From assembly GCF_038624605.1 (NCBI RefSeq), contig NZ_CP152020.1:1729312-1793311 (forward strand): DNA of 64,000 nucleotides, read 5' to 3'. The position numbers were made by a program, and so were the translations under genes. Positions 25,851 to 34,778 of the stretch are shown here, one piece after another; position 1 is the stretch's first letter, and each line of letters starts with the position of its first letter. This DNA is from Psychrobacillus sp. FSL K6-4046 (lineage in GTDB: Bacteria; Bacillota; Bacilli; Bacillales_A; Planococcaceae). The notes below the pieces were generated by a model. The model was not told where the DNA came from. It was given only the letters and a program-made list of their open reading frames with translations, and searched no databases.

Positions 25851-25866
25851 GATGATGAAGTAGTAA

Positions 25867-25911
25867 AAAAGCCCTGAAAATTTTACTGTTTGTAAAATTT
25901 TCAGGGCTTTT
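25867..25911. terminator. Strong bidirectional terminator
   Basis: Perfect 20-bp arms (25867-25886 / 25892-25911) containing AAGCCCTGAAAATTT with A- and T-tracts. It serves the minus-strand gene that follows. Confidence 0.9.
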
Positions 25912-25947
25912 GAACTTCTAAGATGCGTGTTGGCACAGTGCTGTAAT

Positions 25948-27156
25948 TTATTCCGTATCGAATACCTTTAAATCATAAGAGTAAATACTTTTTCTTTGAA
26001 CGCTTGATAATAGTTCGGATAAGCCAGTTATATCAAGGCTACTTACACGATTGCCATTGGTTAAATCATATTCCTCTAAATAATATTTTTCTTTCTTATC
26101 TTCACTATATCTTAGGACAAAAAGTGAACCATCCTTAAAATAAATTTCTTCATTATTTCTTATTTTAGATTCACTAGCATCTTCTAAAGAGAATTTTAGC
26201 TGGATATCTTCTGTATTTGTATCAAAGGTGTAAACTTCCCCTAAGCCATTGATAAAGTACAGAAAGTCATTATATATATAAGCAGAGTTCTTAAAATTAT
26301 ATGGAATGGTTGCCACAAGATCCTTCATATCCTTATATTCGATGAAATCATACGTTTCCTGCTGAAGAGTATCCTTATTGATTCGATAAAGACTGGTCTT
26401 CTCGTTGAAGTCATCTATGGCAGATGACAAGATTAAATAATAATATGTTTGATCTGATAAGACAGGGGCTAATGCGTTAAAAAACTCATCCTTTGGTGTA
26501 TCTACTTTTGATAAATTTTCAACCTCTAAGGAGGTATCAAATGTTACTTCCTTTAAATGGAACTCATTTTTATCTACATCCTGAGTAAGAATATTGACTT
26601 TATCACTTTCAACACCAGAGGCTGCGATGTAAAAGGGAATTTTATCTGTTTGAAAATTTTTCTCGTTTCCAAACCGAACATCTGAACGATATCCTTTTCC
26701 ATCCTGTGCAAATCCACTGTTATAAATGCTAAAGAATATTTCCTCCTCTTGAATATAACCTGAGCGTTCTCCTGTGTACTGGTCAGTTTTCATTGGAAAT
26801 TCCTTATATTCCTCTCCTACTAGGCGAACCATATCTTTTTCCTCTAAAAAAACGTTGTTGTCATAAACTGCTGTGCTGCCTAACTCCAATCCCTCCATTT
26901 TTAATGCTTGAGCTTTACCTGATTTATTAATGAAAACAGCATAACTAAATCCTTCCCCATCTATATCCTGATCAGCCGTAGTAGACAGATAAAGAATTGC
27001 CTTCTTGTTATGTAGAAAATTTTCCTTTTCGATATCAGCTTTAGATAGAAGTAAACTGCTATTTGCTTGTGTAGGTGTGAAAAAGAATGTGTATGCGAAA
27101 TAAACAATAACCCCTAGGCCAATGATTCCGATTAGAGAAACTATATTTTTCTTCAT
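25948..27156 (-). CDS. Membrane-anchored extracytoplasmic protein of unknown function
   Basis: 402 residues. An N-terminal signal anchor (about 5-27, IGLGVIVYFAYTFFF) precedes a long extracellular domain with repeated beta-strand patterns (AYIYNDFLYFINGLGEVYTFD, then SLFVLRYSEDKKEKYYLEEYD), suggestive of a propeller-like or WD/PQQ-like fold. No catalytic signature is seen. AGGAGGGAA precedes the ATG. It follows the YycO-like gene on the same strand after a 68-bp gap holding a hairpin, so partial co-transcription is likely. Confidence 0.75.
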   Translation of the reverse strand: MKKNIVSLIGIIGLGVIVYFAYTFFFTPTQANSSLLLSKADIEKENFLHNKKAILYLSTTADQDIDGEGFSYAVFINKSGKAQALKMEGLELGSTAVYDNNVFLEEKDMVRLVGEEYKEFPMKTDQYTGERSGYIQEEEIFFSIYNSGFAQDGKGYRSDVRFGNEKNFQTDKIPFYIAASGVESDKVNILTQDVDKNEFHLKEVTFDTSLEVENLSKVDTPKDEFFNALAPVLSDQTYYYLILSSAIDDFNEKTSLYRINKDTLQQETYDFIEYKDMKDLVATIPYNFKNSAYIYNDFLYFINGLGEVYTFDTNTEDIQLKFSLEDASESKIRNNEEIYFKDGSLFVLRYSEDKKEKYYLEEYDLTNGNRVSSLDITGLSELLSSVQRKSIYSYDLKVFDTE

Positions 27157-27179
27157 ATAAAATTCCCTCCTAAAAGTAA

Positions 27180-27222
27180 AATGACAATAGGCAGTATTTC
27201 GACTGTCCTATTGTCATTTGAC
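27180..27222 (-). terminator. Hairpin between the YycO-like gene and the membrane protein gene
   Basis: AATGACAATAGG arms with one bulged base, read toward the minus strand and followed by TTTTACTTTT. A likely partial terminator. Confidence 0.6.
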
Positions 27223-27224
27223 TG

Positions 27225-27947
27225 TTAAATATTCCTTACTAAGGTTGTACCTGGCGCGTCCCGCACATCTCTAGGATATACTCCAAGCCCACCATCATCA
27301 TCTAAATCTAAGTTACCGTTTAATTTATATGCAGACCAAATTAACTTCGAACAGTTTTTGGCTCCGTTATGTCCAGTAGATCTGTTAGTTGCAAAATTAT
27401 ACGAATAACTCTGGCCTACTTGTGAATAGGCCCAATTAGCAGCATTATTTCTATTAGTTGAAGTGGTGCCCACCGATTTAACTAGAGCACCCGAGCTATC
27501 TACCTTTCTAGCAGTGGTAGAAATAGTGCGTACACCAGAAGAAGGAACAGATTCTACTATTGTAGTAGAAGTATAATAAAGTCCGACATGACCATGATCA
27601 AGATAGGCTGTTTGAGAAGGGGTGTAGTAGAAGTTACCTTTAGTACTGTTTCCTACACTAACTGTTCCACCACTTGCGCCTTGAGTTTGATTAGACTTTG
27701 CTTCAGCCAATCCTTGAGCTTGATCGTTTTTTAACTCTTTATAGATTTGTTCTAAAATCTGTTCTTCCGTTTCTCCAGTGTTTTTTGCAATTTCTTGAAC
27801 ACTGGCCATCATTTCTTCAGTAGAGACATCTGGTTGTAGGGATGAAATTTCATCAAGATACGAGTAGCTGTTGGCAGAGGCACTAGTAAAGGAAGTCGAG
27901 ACGAGTAACATAGCTGATAACGATAGAGCAGCGAATGGTTTTTTCAT
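27225..27947 (-). CDS. Secreted YycO-like papain-fold (NlpC/P60-superfamily) hydrolase
   Basis: 240 residues with a cleavable signal peptide ending TSASA. An amphipathic region follows (DVSTEEMMASVQEIAKN, likely a propeptide-like helix). The catalytic domain has H120 in LDHGHVGLYY, E132 in TIVESVP and C199 in GAKNCSKLIWSAY. The order of residues is that of the permuted YiiX/YycO branch. DLDDDGGLGVYPRDV matches the family's C-terminal pattern. AAGGAG precedes the ATG. The substrate (peptide, lipid or cell-wall bond) is unknown. Confidence 0.8.
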   Translation of the reverse strand: MKKPFAALSLSAMLLVSTSFTSASANSYSYLDEISSLQPDVSTEEMMASVQEIAKNTGETEEQILEQIYKELKNDQAQGLAEAKSNQTQGASGGTVSVGNSTKGNFYYTPSQTAYLDHGHVGLYYTSTTIVESVPSSGVRTISTTARKVDSSGALVKSVGTTSTNRNNAANWAYSQVGQSYSYNFATNRSTGHNGAKNCSKLIWSAYKLNGNLDLDDDGGLGVYPRDVRDAPGTTLVRNI

Positions 27948-28091
27948 AGTACAACTCCTTTTTCATATTTTTCCTACATCTATAATTTTAATCATTTAGT
28001 ACAAATTTACAATTGGGAAAAAAATTCACAAAAACAAAATTTCCGCTAAACTAATAAAATATTCAGTCTATTAAGTGCTGATTATCTCATT

Positions 28092-28145
28092 AATTAAATT
28101 TCGACTCCTGTCGCTCACATTTCTGTGTGGGCGCAATTAATGCCA
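28092..28145 (+). other. Isolated structured element in the 27.9-28.3 kb gap
   Basis: An outer ATTAATT / AATTAAT pair encloses an 8-bp GC-rich stem CGCTCACA / TGTGGGCG. The remaining 27948-28310 interval is AT-rich with no visible gene; GGAGG before 28311 is the ribosome binding site of the next gene. Confidence 0.35.
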
Positions 28146-28310
28146 CCTAAAGCTATTGCTGTTAAGTAGTCGCATAAAATTTTGAATCTTTTATTTAGTT
28201 GTAGATTTTAAATACAACTATTTTAAATTGGGAAAATAAATAGCAGTAAAGAAGGAAATGAATTCCTTTATCTAGAAATAAAAAGAGATGGTTAATTAAG
28301 GAGGATTAAA

Positions 28311-29141
28311 ATGCAGTTAAAAACAATATTAAGAGAATGGCAAAATGAAAAAGGAGATTTGGATAATTTAGAGGAAGTTATAAAAGAAATGCTTATTAAT
28401 ATAGGCTCAGTGGATGGAGAGCTAAGAGATAGCTTAATTTACTCTACTTTTTACCAGCTTATAGAAAATAACAAATTGTCAGATTCCCTTATGGTAAAAA
28501 TACTAGAAATTTGTTTATCAGAAGAATATTTATTTAAAGGCATAGGTGAACAGGACACGGATACTGTGTTTACTAGATCCTTCTCATCTCTAGTCATTGC
28601 TTTGATTGTAGAAAAGGATAAAACAAAAGAATTTTTAGATAAGCAGCAATTAGAAGAAGTCTATAAAAAAACGACAACATACTTACAATCAGAAAAAGAT
28701 GTGAGAGGTTATGTAGAAGGGAAGGGCTGGGCTCATAGTATTGCGCATGGCGCAGATCTCTTTGAATCTATTATTAGTCATCCTTCCAACGACATATTAC
28801 ACGCTGAAGAATGGCTAAACGTTATAAAAGCTTGTATTTGGAGGGATACTGTTCTCCAGGACGATGAGGATGAACGATTAATCTTTGCAGTGGAAGCAAT
28901 GATTGAAAAAGGTTTACCGGAGGAAATGCTTGTAGAGTGGGTACATAACTTTGAGAGTTTATTGGAAGCAAGATTAAAAGAACAGAATCGCATAGTCTTT
29001 TACAAATATCGATCTAATGTTATGAACTTCTTAAAATCTCTTTATTTTCGTTTAACATATCTCGATCAAAATATACATACGCAGCATCAAATCAAAAAAA
29101 CATTGAAAAATTTACATGAAGCTATGTACAAGAGAGAGTAA
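28311..29141 (+). CDS. DUF2785-family protein
   Basis: 276 residues, mostly helical. The segment KGWAHSIAHGADLFESII and the acidic DDEDERLIFAVEAMIEKGL are typical of the DUF2785 family, found in Bacilli with unknown function. AAGGAGG precedes the ATG. The NUDIX gene follows after 33 bp on the same strand with its own ribosome binding site, so the two are probably co-transcribed. Confidence 0.82.
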   Translation: MQLKTILREWQNEKGDLDNLEEVIKEMLINIGSVDGELRDSLIYSTFYQLIENNKLSDSLMVKILEICLSEEYLFKGIGEQDTDTVFTRSFSSLVIALIVEKDKTKEFLDKQQLEEVYKKTTTYLQSEKDVRGYVEGKGWAHSIAHGADLFESIISHPSNDILHAEEWLNVIKACIWRDTVLQDDEDERLIFAVEAMIEKGLPEEMLVEWVHNFESLLEARLKEQNRIVFYKYRSNVMNFLKSLYFRLTYLDQNIHTQHQIKKTLKNLHEAMYKRE

Positions 29142-29174
29142 TCACAGGGACAGCAAGGAAAAAGGAGCAAATAG

Positions 29175-29675
29175 ATGACTCATCAAACTACAGTCGTATG
29201 GGGGCAACATCCCGTAAGGTTAAAGTGGCAGCGTTCCAAATTAATAGGAAACAAAGACACAGTAACAAGTGTACACGGATGCTGCTTTCACGAAGGAAAA
29301 ATATTATTAGTTAAAGTGAAAAAGAGGGGATTTAATCTACCTGGAGGGCATATAGAAGGAAATGAAACTCCAGAAGAAGCATTACATCGAGAGGTCTTCG
29401 AAGAGGGCTCTGTAAAAGGTAAAGCTACTTATATAGGGGCTATTGAGGTAAATCATGAAGAAAATCCTTACTTTGACCCAAATGGAAAGTATCCTATAAT
29501 TGGTTATCAATTATTCTATCGGCTGGATATAGAAGAATGCCATACCTTTCAGCGGAAACACGAAACGACCACACGTATTTGGATGGAACCTGAAGAAGTT
29601 CCTTATGTTATTGATGATCATGATATAATTCATTCTATTATCGAAGAAGCAAAGATGGTTAAGTCTGTAGACTAA
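29175..29675 (+). CDS. NUDIX hydrolase
   Basis: 166 residues with a Nudix box GGHIEGNETPEEALHREVFEEGS. It keeps G-x5-E-x7-REV-x-EE, but the final glycine is one residue early (EEGS instead of EExG). The catalytic glutamates are present, so pyrophosphohydrolase activity is expected; the substrate is unknown. It follows the DUF2785 gene and ends in a bidirectional hairpin. Confidence 0.85.
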   Translation: MTHQTTVVWGQHPVRLKWQRSKLIGNKDTVTSVHGCCFHEGKILLVKVKKRGFNLPGGHIEGNETPEEALHREVFEEGSVKGKATYIGAIEVNHEENPYFDPNGKYPIIGYQLFYRLDIEECHTFQRKHETTTRIWMEPEEVPYVIDDHDIIHSIIEEAKMVKSVD

Positions 29676-29680
29676 TTGAA

Positions 29681-29710
29681 AAACCTCAAAGCATATATGC
29701 TTTGAGGTTT
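29681..29710. terminator. Bidirectional terminator between NUDIX and acidic lipoprotein genes
   Basis: AAACCTCAAAGCA / TGCTTTGAGGTTT perfect stem with a 4-base loop; A/T tracts on both sides. Confidence 0.88.
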
Positions 29711-29717
29711 ATGTGTA

Positions 29718-30002
29718 TTAGTTAGCTTCTGTATCACTTTCAATATCTTCTGTCTCAGTACCTTCAGTTTCAGTAGAGGTAGTGTCATCAGTACCATCAG
29801 TTCCTGTAGTACTGTCTTGATCATCTTGAGTATCTACTTCGCCTTCATTTTCAGAATCAATTCCTGTATCATTTTGTCCATCATCTTCAAAAGTCGGATC
29901 CTCTACTTCGATATCATTGATATCATCGTCTCCATCACCACATGCTCCTAATAGTAATGCTGAACTTAAAACTATTGGTAAAGCGAATATTCTTTTCTTC
30001 AT
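29718..30002 (-). CDS. Small acidic low-complexity lipoprotein
   Basis: 94 residues. The signal peptide ends in lipobox LLGA-C, and the rest is a strongly acidic Asp/Glu/Thr-rich chain (GDGDDDINDIEVED, then TGTDGTDDTTSTE). The start is the ATG at 30002, preceded by GGAGGAA; a further upstream ATG overlaps that site. Likely a disordered, surface-anchored protein. Function unknown. Confidence 0.75.
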   Translation of the reverse strand: MKKRIFALPIVLSSALLLGACGDGDDDINDIEVEDPTFEDDGQNDTGIDSENEGEVDTQDDQDSTTGTDGTDDTTSTETEGTETEDIESDTEAN

Positions 30003-30192
30003 TTTAAATTCCTCCATTCATAGTTGGTAAAGTTTTTTCTAGGCCTACTTTATGTCTACCTCATATTTTTAACTTTAAACTTTATTCTTGAATCAATTTG
30101 AAAATAGCAAAATTTTAATATGAAAGACTTGGTAATATATATGCTATAATTTATATTTGTGTATATGGAAGAAGCTCCGAGGAGGACCATCA

Positions 30193-31428
30193 TTGCTGCA
30201 AACATTTTTGATCAATATATTATTTATAACTTTACCTGTTCTGCTATTTGTTATCTTTATAGATAACTATAAGGGTAAAAAAAATTTATTTTATTATATA
30301 TTTTCTTCTATTGTTTCTATGTTTTTGTGTATGATTTATCCAATAAGGTTAGAATTAGGTTTTACAGTAGATTTAAGATATATTCCGTTTATTACTCTGG
30401 CTTTATATGGCGGCTATAAGCAACTGTTCCCTTTATACATTACGTTAAATATTGTACGTTTCTTTGTTGGTGGAGAGGGAATTTTTCAGTCGTTTATTTT
30501 TTCAACATTGGCTTTTATTATTATTCCACTGGTGCATAAAAAGTTTATTAGCCTAGCTCCTAAAAACAGAATAATTACAGGTATAATAGTAGTATTAGTA
30601 AACGGTTTGACTTACTTAATTTCGTTATCCACCTATTTTGAAACACTGACGTTAGAATATTGGAATGTTGTTGGTTACGTTATTATTACTTATGCAGTTA
30701 TTATGCTATTTAATATGATTATGATTGAAAAGATTCTGTCCAATATTAAACAGCGAGATAACTTTCTTCGTTCTGAGCGATTGCATGTGATGAGCGAGCT
30801 ATCAGCATGTGTATCACATGAAATAAGAAATCCACTTACCGTAACAAATGGTTTTTTACAATTGTTAAGTGTTTCAAAGGATATTACACCAAACGACAAA
30901 GTTTATATAGAATATTCTCTAAAAGAGTTGAATAGAGCAGAAAGTATTTTAAATGATTATTTAGCATTTGCTAAGCCACAATCCGTCCATATGGTTCACT
31001 CTACTATGGAAGAGGAGCTCGTATATGTAAAAAATATTATGATGCCATTTGCTAAATTTAACGAAGTGGAAATCATTCTTGAGTTTCAGAACACAGCGAA
31101 GATTAAATTTGACTCCAATCAAATGAAACAATGCATTATTAACTTAATAAAGAATGGTGTTGAAGCGATGAAGGGCAAGGGGGGGATTCTTCTTGTCCAA
31201 GCTGTACAACTAGGAAAACACCTTGTTATTACCATTAAAGATCAAGGGATTGGGATGTCTTCAGAAGAAATAAGTCAGTTAGGGAAGCCTTATTACTCGA
31301 ATAAAAAAGAAGGAACTGGTCTTGGTATGCTGATGGTTTATGGGACAATCTCCAAGCTAAAAGGAAATGTAGAAGTAAAAAGTAAGAAGGGTAAAGGAAC
31401 GACATTTACTCTGACTATACCAGTTTAA
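30193..31428 (+). CDS. KinB-like membrane sensor histidine kinase
   Basis: 411 residues. The N-terminal half has about six hydrophobic helices arranged as in LytS/KinB-type 5TM sensors. The H-box is SHEIRNPLTVTNGFLQLL, the N-box NLIKNGVEAM, and G-boxes DQGIGM and GTGLGM lie in the HATPase domain. The start is a TTG at 30193, seven bases after GAGGAGG; an earlier in-frame TTG at 30157 lacks a site and lies next to the TATAAT at 30145-30150. It has no partner response regulator, as is usual for phosphorelay kinases acting on Spo0F. That role is inferred from family resemblance. Confidence 0.85.
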   Translation: MLQTFLINILFITLPVLLFVIFIDNYKGKKNLFYYIFSSIVSMFLCMIYPIRLELGFTVDLRYIPFITLALYGGYKQLFPLYITLNIVRFFVGGEGIFQSFIFSTLAFIIIPLVHKKFISLAPKNRIITGIIVVLVNGLTYLISLSTYFETLTLEYWNVVGYVIITYAVIMLFNMIMIEKILSNIKQRDNFLRSERLHVMSELSACVSHEIRNPLTVTNGFLQLLSVSKDITPNDKVYIEYSLKELNRAESILNDYLAFAKPQSVHMVHSTMEEELVYVKNIMMPFAKFNEVEIILEFQNTAKIKFDSNQMKQCIINLIKNGVEAMKGKGGILLVQAVQLGKHLVITIKDQGIGMSSEEISQLGKPYYSNKKEGTGLGMLMVYGTISKLKGNVEVKSKKGKGTTFTLTIPV

Positions 31429-31431
31429 AAG

Positions 31432-31461
31432 GAAGTGCTAAATATTAGTGCTTCTTTTTTT
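31432..31461 (+). terminator. Terminator of the kinase gene
   Basis: GAAGTGCTA / TAGTGCTTC stem (two G-U pairs) followed by T7. Confidence 0.75.
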
Positions 31462-31563
31462 AGTATAGAGTCACTTCCCTTTAGGTAAGCTCAACTTTTA
31501 GTATCACTATAAGCAGCCTGGAGTTTTAGATGTGCACAATGAACAATATAGGGAGGGTATTTT

Positions 31564-32343
31564 ATGGCATTATTAAATCCAACACTGTTAGCAGAATGGA
31601 TCGAACCTCATTCATTCGAATGGTACAACCAGCTTGGGAAACAACAAGGAGAATATGCTTATTCATGGAATTCTACTATTTTAAAACCTAATGGAGAAAT
31701 TCTTTTCGATGAGGAGGTTAAAAAAATGATTGCGTCTAAAATAGTATTAGATGTTGGTTGTGGTCATGGAGAATTTGCTATCGAATGTAGCCCTATTGCA
31801 AAAGAAATAGTAGGATTTGATGTAACTAACCTGTTTATTGAACAGGGAAAAAGAAAAAAGCCTGAGAATGTCTCGTTCGTACTAGGTAGCACGAAAAAAG
31901 AGTTGCCCTTTTCAGAGGATGAATTTGACTGTGCATATATTCGGAAAGGGCCCACTTCGGGATATCTTGCTTTGACGAAAACCATAAAAAAAGGTGGAAC
32001 TGTACTCGGATTGCATCCTGGTGATGATATGGACAAGGAACTGCCTATTTTATTTCCAAATCTCTTTCAAGCCAAGTTACCAAGAGATTCAACATTGAAG
32101 GCTATACAAGAAAGATTAAAGACAGCGAACTTTGAGAAATGGGAAATCGAAACGGTTAGCAATATAGAAATACTACACAGTCCTATGGATATCATAAATA
32201 AAAGATGTTTTGGACAGCATCCAATCGTGACAGAGAAAATTATAAATGAAAACTTAAAAGAGATTACGGAGATTTTTGGTTTCCATGAGACGAATGGCTT
32301 ACCTATAACGAACTCTTACTATATTGTTCGGGCAACTGTTTAA
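31564..32343 (+). CDS. Class I SAM-dependent methyltransferase
   Basis: 259 residues. SAM motif I is VLDVGCGHGEFAIE, followed by the acidic strand IVGFDVT, motif II-like FDCAYIRKGP and post-motif GGTVLGLHPGDD. It resembles small-molecule or rRNA-type methyltransferases; the substrate is unknown. GGGAGG precedes the ATG. The 3' end overlaps the converging GNAT gene by four bases. Confidence 0.82.
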   Translation: MALLNPTLLAEWIEPHSFEWYNQLGKQQGEYAYSWNSTILKPNGEILFDEEVKKMIASKIVLDVGCGHGEFAIECSPIAKEIVGFDVTNLFIEQGKRKKPENVSFVLGSTKKELPFSEDEFDCAYIRKGPTSGYLALTKTIKKGGTVLGLHPGDDMDKELPILFPNLFQAKLPRDSTLKAIQERLKTANFEKWEIETVSNIEILHSPMDIINKRCFGQHPIVTEKIINENLKEITEIFGFHETNGLPITNSYYIVRATV

Positions 32344-32834
32344 TCGTTACCAGTGAACTTGCTTCTTCGTTCTAAAAGTAAGTTATCTCTCCATTCTCCA
32401 TTATGCTTTCCAATTCGCTCTCGATATCCCACCACTCTAAATCCGTTTTTCTTGTGAAGTTCTATACTAGCCTTGTTTTCTGGAAATATACTTGCCTGTA
32501 GCATCCAATAGCCTTGTTCTTCTGAACTAGCGATCAATTTTCCAAGTAACTTATTTCCAATTCCTAGACCGATTGCTTTTGGATGAACGTAAATACCTAC
32601 TTCCCCAACTCCTGCGTAAACAGCCCTGTATGAAACAGGGCTAAGTCTGCACCAGCCTTTTACCGCTTTATTATGTAGCATGACGAAAGTACATAGCTTG
32701 TCCGCTTTTGAAATCCATTGTTCATATGAAGATGGGGCACTCGTCTCGAAGGTTGCGTTACCAGTAGAAATACCTGCTTCATAAATATACTTGATTTGCT
32801 CCCAATCTTTTTCGTTTGCTAGCCTCATTTCCAT
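32340..32834 (-). CDS. GNAT acetyltransferase, phosphinothricin/methionine-sulfoximine acetyltransferase-like
   Basis: 164 residues. IKYIYEAGISTGNATFET at the N-terminus, GEVGIYVHPKAIGLGIGNKLLGKL (acetyl-CoA loop), and ASIFPENKASIELHKKNGF match the PAT/YwnH subgroup of GNAT enzymes. The start is the ATG at 32834 after AAGGGGGG; upstream in-frame codons lack a site. It lies divergent from the marR-MFS operon, separated by a duplicated operator. Confidence 0.82.
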   Translation of the reverse strand: MEMRLANEKDWEQIKYIYEAGISTGNATFETSAPSSYEQWISKADKLCTFVMLHNKAVKGWCRLSPVSYRAVYAGVGEVGIYVHPKAIGLGIGNKLLGKLIASSEEQGYWMLQASIFPENKASIELHKKNGFRVVGYRERIGKHNGEWRDNLLLERRSKFTGND

Positions 32835-32910
32835 AGATACTCCCCCCTTATAAAAAATATAATTATTTGAATGGTAAATGGCAAGAAATGTTTTCTTTAC
32901 AAACATAATT

Positions 32911-32984
32911 TAAACGTTTAAAATTAGTTAGCCTAACTAACTAATTTTAAACGTTTAAAATTAGTTAGCCTAACTAACTAATTA
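32911..32984. promoter_or_regulatory. Tandemly duplicated 37-bp operator unit upstream of marR
   Basis: Two adjacent copies (32911-32947 and 32948-32984) are identical at 36 of 37 positions. Each contains the palindrome TAAACGTTTA and the 17-base dyad TTAGTTAG-C-CTAACTAA with perfect 8-base arms. The second unit ends next to the marR AAGGAGG. The dyad is the size expected for a MarR dimer, so autoregulation is likely, possibly also of the divergent GNAT gene. Confidence 0.82.
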
Positions 32985-32997
32985 AGGAGGAAATGAA

Positions 32998-33411
32998 ATG
33001 CAACCTTTTTTTACTACTCTAAAATTGATTTCTCGACCATATAGTAGCAAAATGCATGATTTATTGATGCCTCTAGGCTTAACAGAAATACAGTGGGGAC
33101 TGATACGTATTTTGCAAGAAGAGGGACCTTCAACCTTTACGGATGTAGCAGCTTATTGGAGAGTAGAAAAGCCGTCCGTAACTCCGATTGCTCAAAAGCT
33201 AGTAGATCAAGACCTAATCTACATAGGTACAGGTCAGGATAAGCGACAAAAAGTAATGCATTTAACAAGTCTAGGTGTTTTGAAATATAAGGAGGCTAAA
33301 TTAATAGTAGAAGCCTTTCAAAGGGACTTATTAAAAGGTATCACGGAAGAAGAAAGAAAAATTACAGAACGAGTATTAGAAAAGCTACTTGTTAATATAA
33401 AGGGAAGATGA
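32998..33411 (+). CDS. MarR-family transcriptional regulator
   Basis: 137 residues with a winged helix-turn-helix (GPSTFTDVAAYWRVEKPSVTPIAQKLVDQDLI, residues about 40-71, the longest run broken by the turn) and a wing with DKRQKV. AAGGAGG precedes the ATG. Its stop overlaps the MFS start (ATGATG), so the pair is translationally coupled. It probably represses the MFS gene and itself through the dyads just upstream, with relief by a transported compound. Confidence 0.88.
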   Translation: MQPFFTTLKLISRPYSSKMHDLLMPLGLTEIQWGLIRILQEEGPSTFTDVAAYWRVEKPSVTPIAQKLVDQDLIYIGTGQDKRQKVMHLTSLGVLKYKEAKLIVEAFQRDLLKGITEEERKITERVLEKLLVNIKGR

Positions 33412-34607
33412 TGGCAGTGATAAAAGAAAAATTATGGACAAAGGAATTTCTTTTCATTTCCTTGATCAATTTTATAATTACTTTAATGTTTTACTTATTA
33501 ATCGTTACGATTGCTTCTTATGCTCAGTCAGAATATGGAGCAACTACTAGCACAGCAGGTCTAGTATCAAGTATTTTCATAATAGGGTCTTTAATAGGCA
33601 GATTAGGGGCAGGTAGAGTTATAGGGAATATTGGGACCCAAAAAACATTGTGGATAGGACTATTATTTTTTACTATTACATCTGCCTTATATTTTGCGAC
33701 TTTTAATATCGGACTTCTTATTGTTAATAGACTACTTCAAGGGATTGCTGTTGGTATTGCAGGAACAGCCACCGGCACGATTATTGCTCAAATCTTACCG
33801 AATACTCGTAAGGGAGAAGGAATAGGGTACTACAGTTTAAGTGCCATATTAGCAACAGCTATAGGGCCATTTCTAGGTATTCTATTATTAAAAATGGAAG
33901 GTGGGTTCCAATGGATTTTTGCTATGAATGTAGTGCTTTCGGTTGTGTGCTTAATCATCTACGCGATTGTAAAAATAGAAGTGCCATTACCTAAATTTCC
34001 AAATCAAGATATGGAAAAAAGCTCATTTATATCGAAATTTATAGAGCCTAGAGCTATGCCTATCTCTTTTGTGGCATTATTAATCGGATTTAGCTATTCT
34101 GGTGTCATGTCCTTTTTATCCTTCTATGCTGATGAGATAAATCTAGTATCTGCAGCAAGTTATTTCTTTTTAATTTATGCTATAGTCGTTATTTTTTCTC
34201 GTCCTTTTACAGGAAAGCTGATGGATACTAGAGGAGCTAATATTGTAACGTATCCTTGTTTAGTTTTGTTTGCTATCGGTATGTTTTTATTCAGCCAGGC
34301 AACTGCTGGGTGGATGCTTTTACTTGCAGCAGCACTTATTGGGATCGGTTATGGTAACTTTAATTCAATTGCTCAAAGTGTAGCAGTGAAGGTAACTCCA
34401 CCACATCGATTTGGTCTTGCTACATCCACTTATTTCATTTTATATGATATTGGATTAGGAGTAGGTCCATTCCTATTAGGCTTCGTAGTACCTTATAGCG
34501 GTTATCGTCCTATTTTTCTTTCCATGGTCTTTTTGATACTAGTTTGTATTCCTATTTATTACCTACTGCATGGTAGAAGAGACAAAGAACTTTTAAAAAT
34601 ATCCTGA
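33408..34607 (+). CDS. MFS drug-efflux-type transporter
   Basis: 399 residues with about 12 hydrophobic helices. The inter-helix motif GRLGAGRVIGNIG and the TM4-5 region LLQGIAVGIAGTATGTIIAQ resemble drug/H+ antiporters. The ATG lies within the marR stop overlap. A multidrug or metabolite efflux role is inferred from MarR linkage. A hairpin follows at 34673. Confidence 0.85.
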   Translation: MMAVIKEKLWTKEFLFISLINFIITLMFYLLIVTIASYAQSEYGATTSTAGLVSSIFIIGSLIGRLGAGRVIGNIGTQKTLWIGLLFFTITSALYFATFNIGLLIVNRLLQGIAVGIAGTATGTIIAQILPNTRKGEGIGYYSLSAILATAIGPFLGILLLKMEGGFQWIFAMNVVLSVVCLIIYAIVKIEVPLPKFPNQDMEKSSFISKFIEPRAMPISFVALLIGFSYSGVMSFLSFYADEINLVSAASYFFLIYAIVVIFSRPFTGKLMDTRGANIVTYPCLVLFAIGMFLFSQATAGWMLLLAAALIGIGYGNFNSIAQSVAVKVTPPHRFGLATSTYFILYDIGLGVGPFLLGFVVPYSGYRPIFLSMVFLILVCIPIYYLLHGRRDKELLKIS

Positions 34608-34672
34608 ATGAATTTACTTAAAAGGAACTAATGTATTTTGTTTATAATAAATGGAATTGAATCAAGTCTAAT

Positions 34673-34714
34673 AAACCCTTTGAAGGTATTACAAAACTTC
34701 AAAGGGTTTTATTA
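34673..34714 (+). terminator. Terminator of the marR-MFS operon
   Basis: AAACCCTTTGAAG / CTTCAAAGGGTTT perfect arms with an 11-base loop and T-tail. Confidence 0.88.
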
Positions 34715-34778
34715 TGTTAAATAAGAAGGGAAATTTGTCTTTAGAATGGAATAAAAGTAGTTATGGAGGAGTGCCAAA

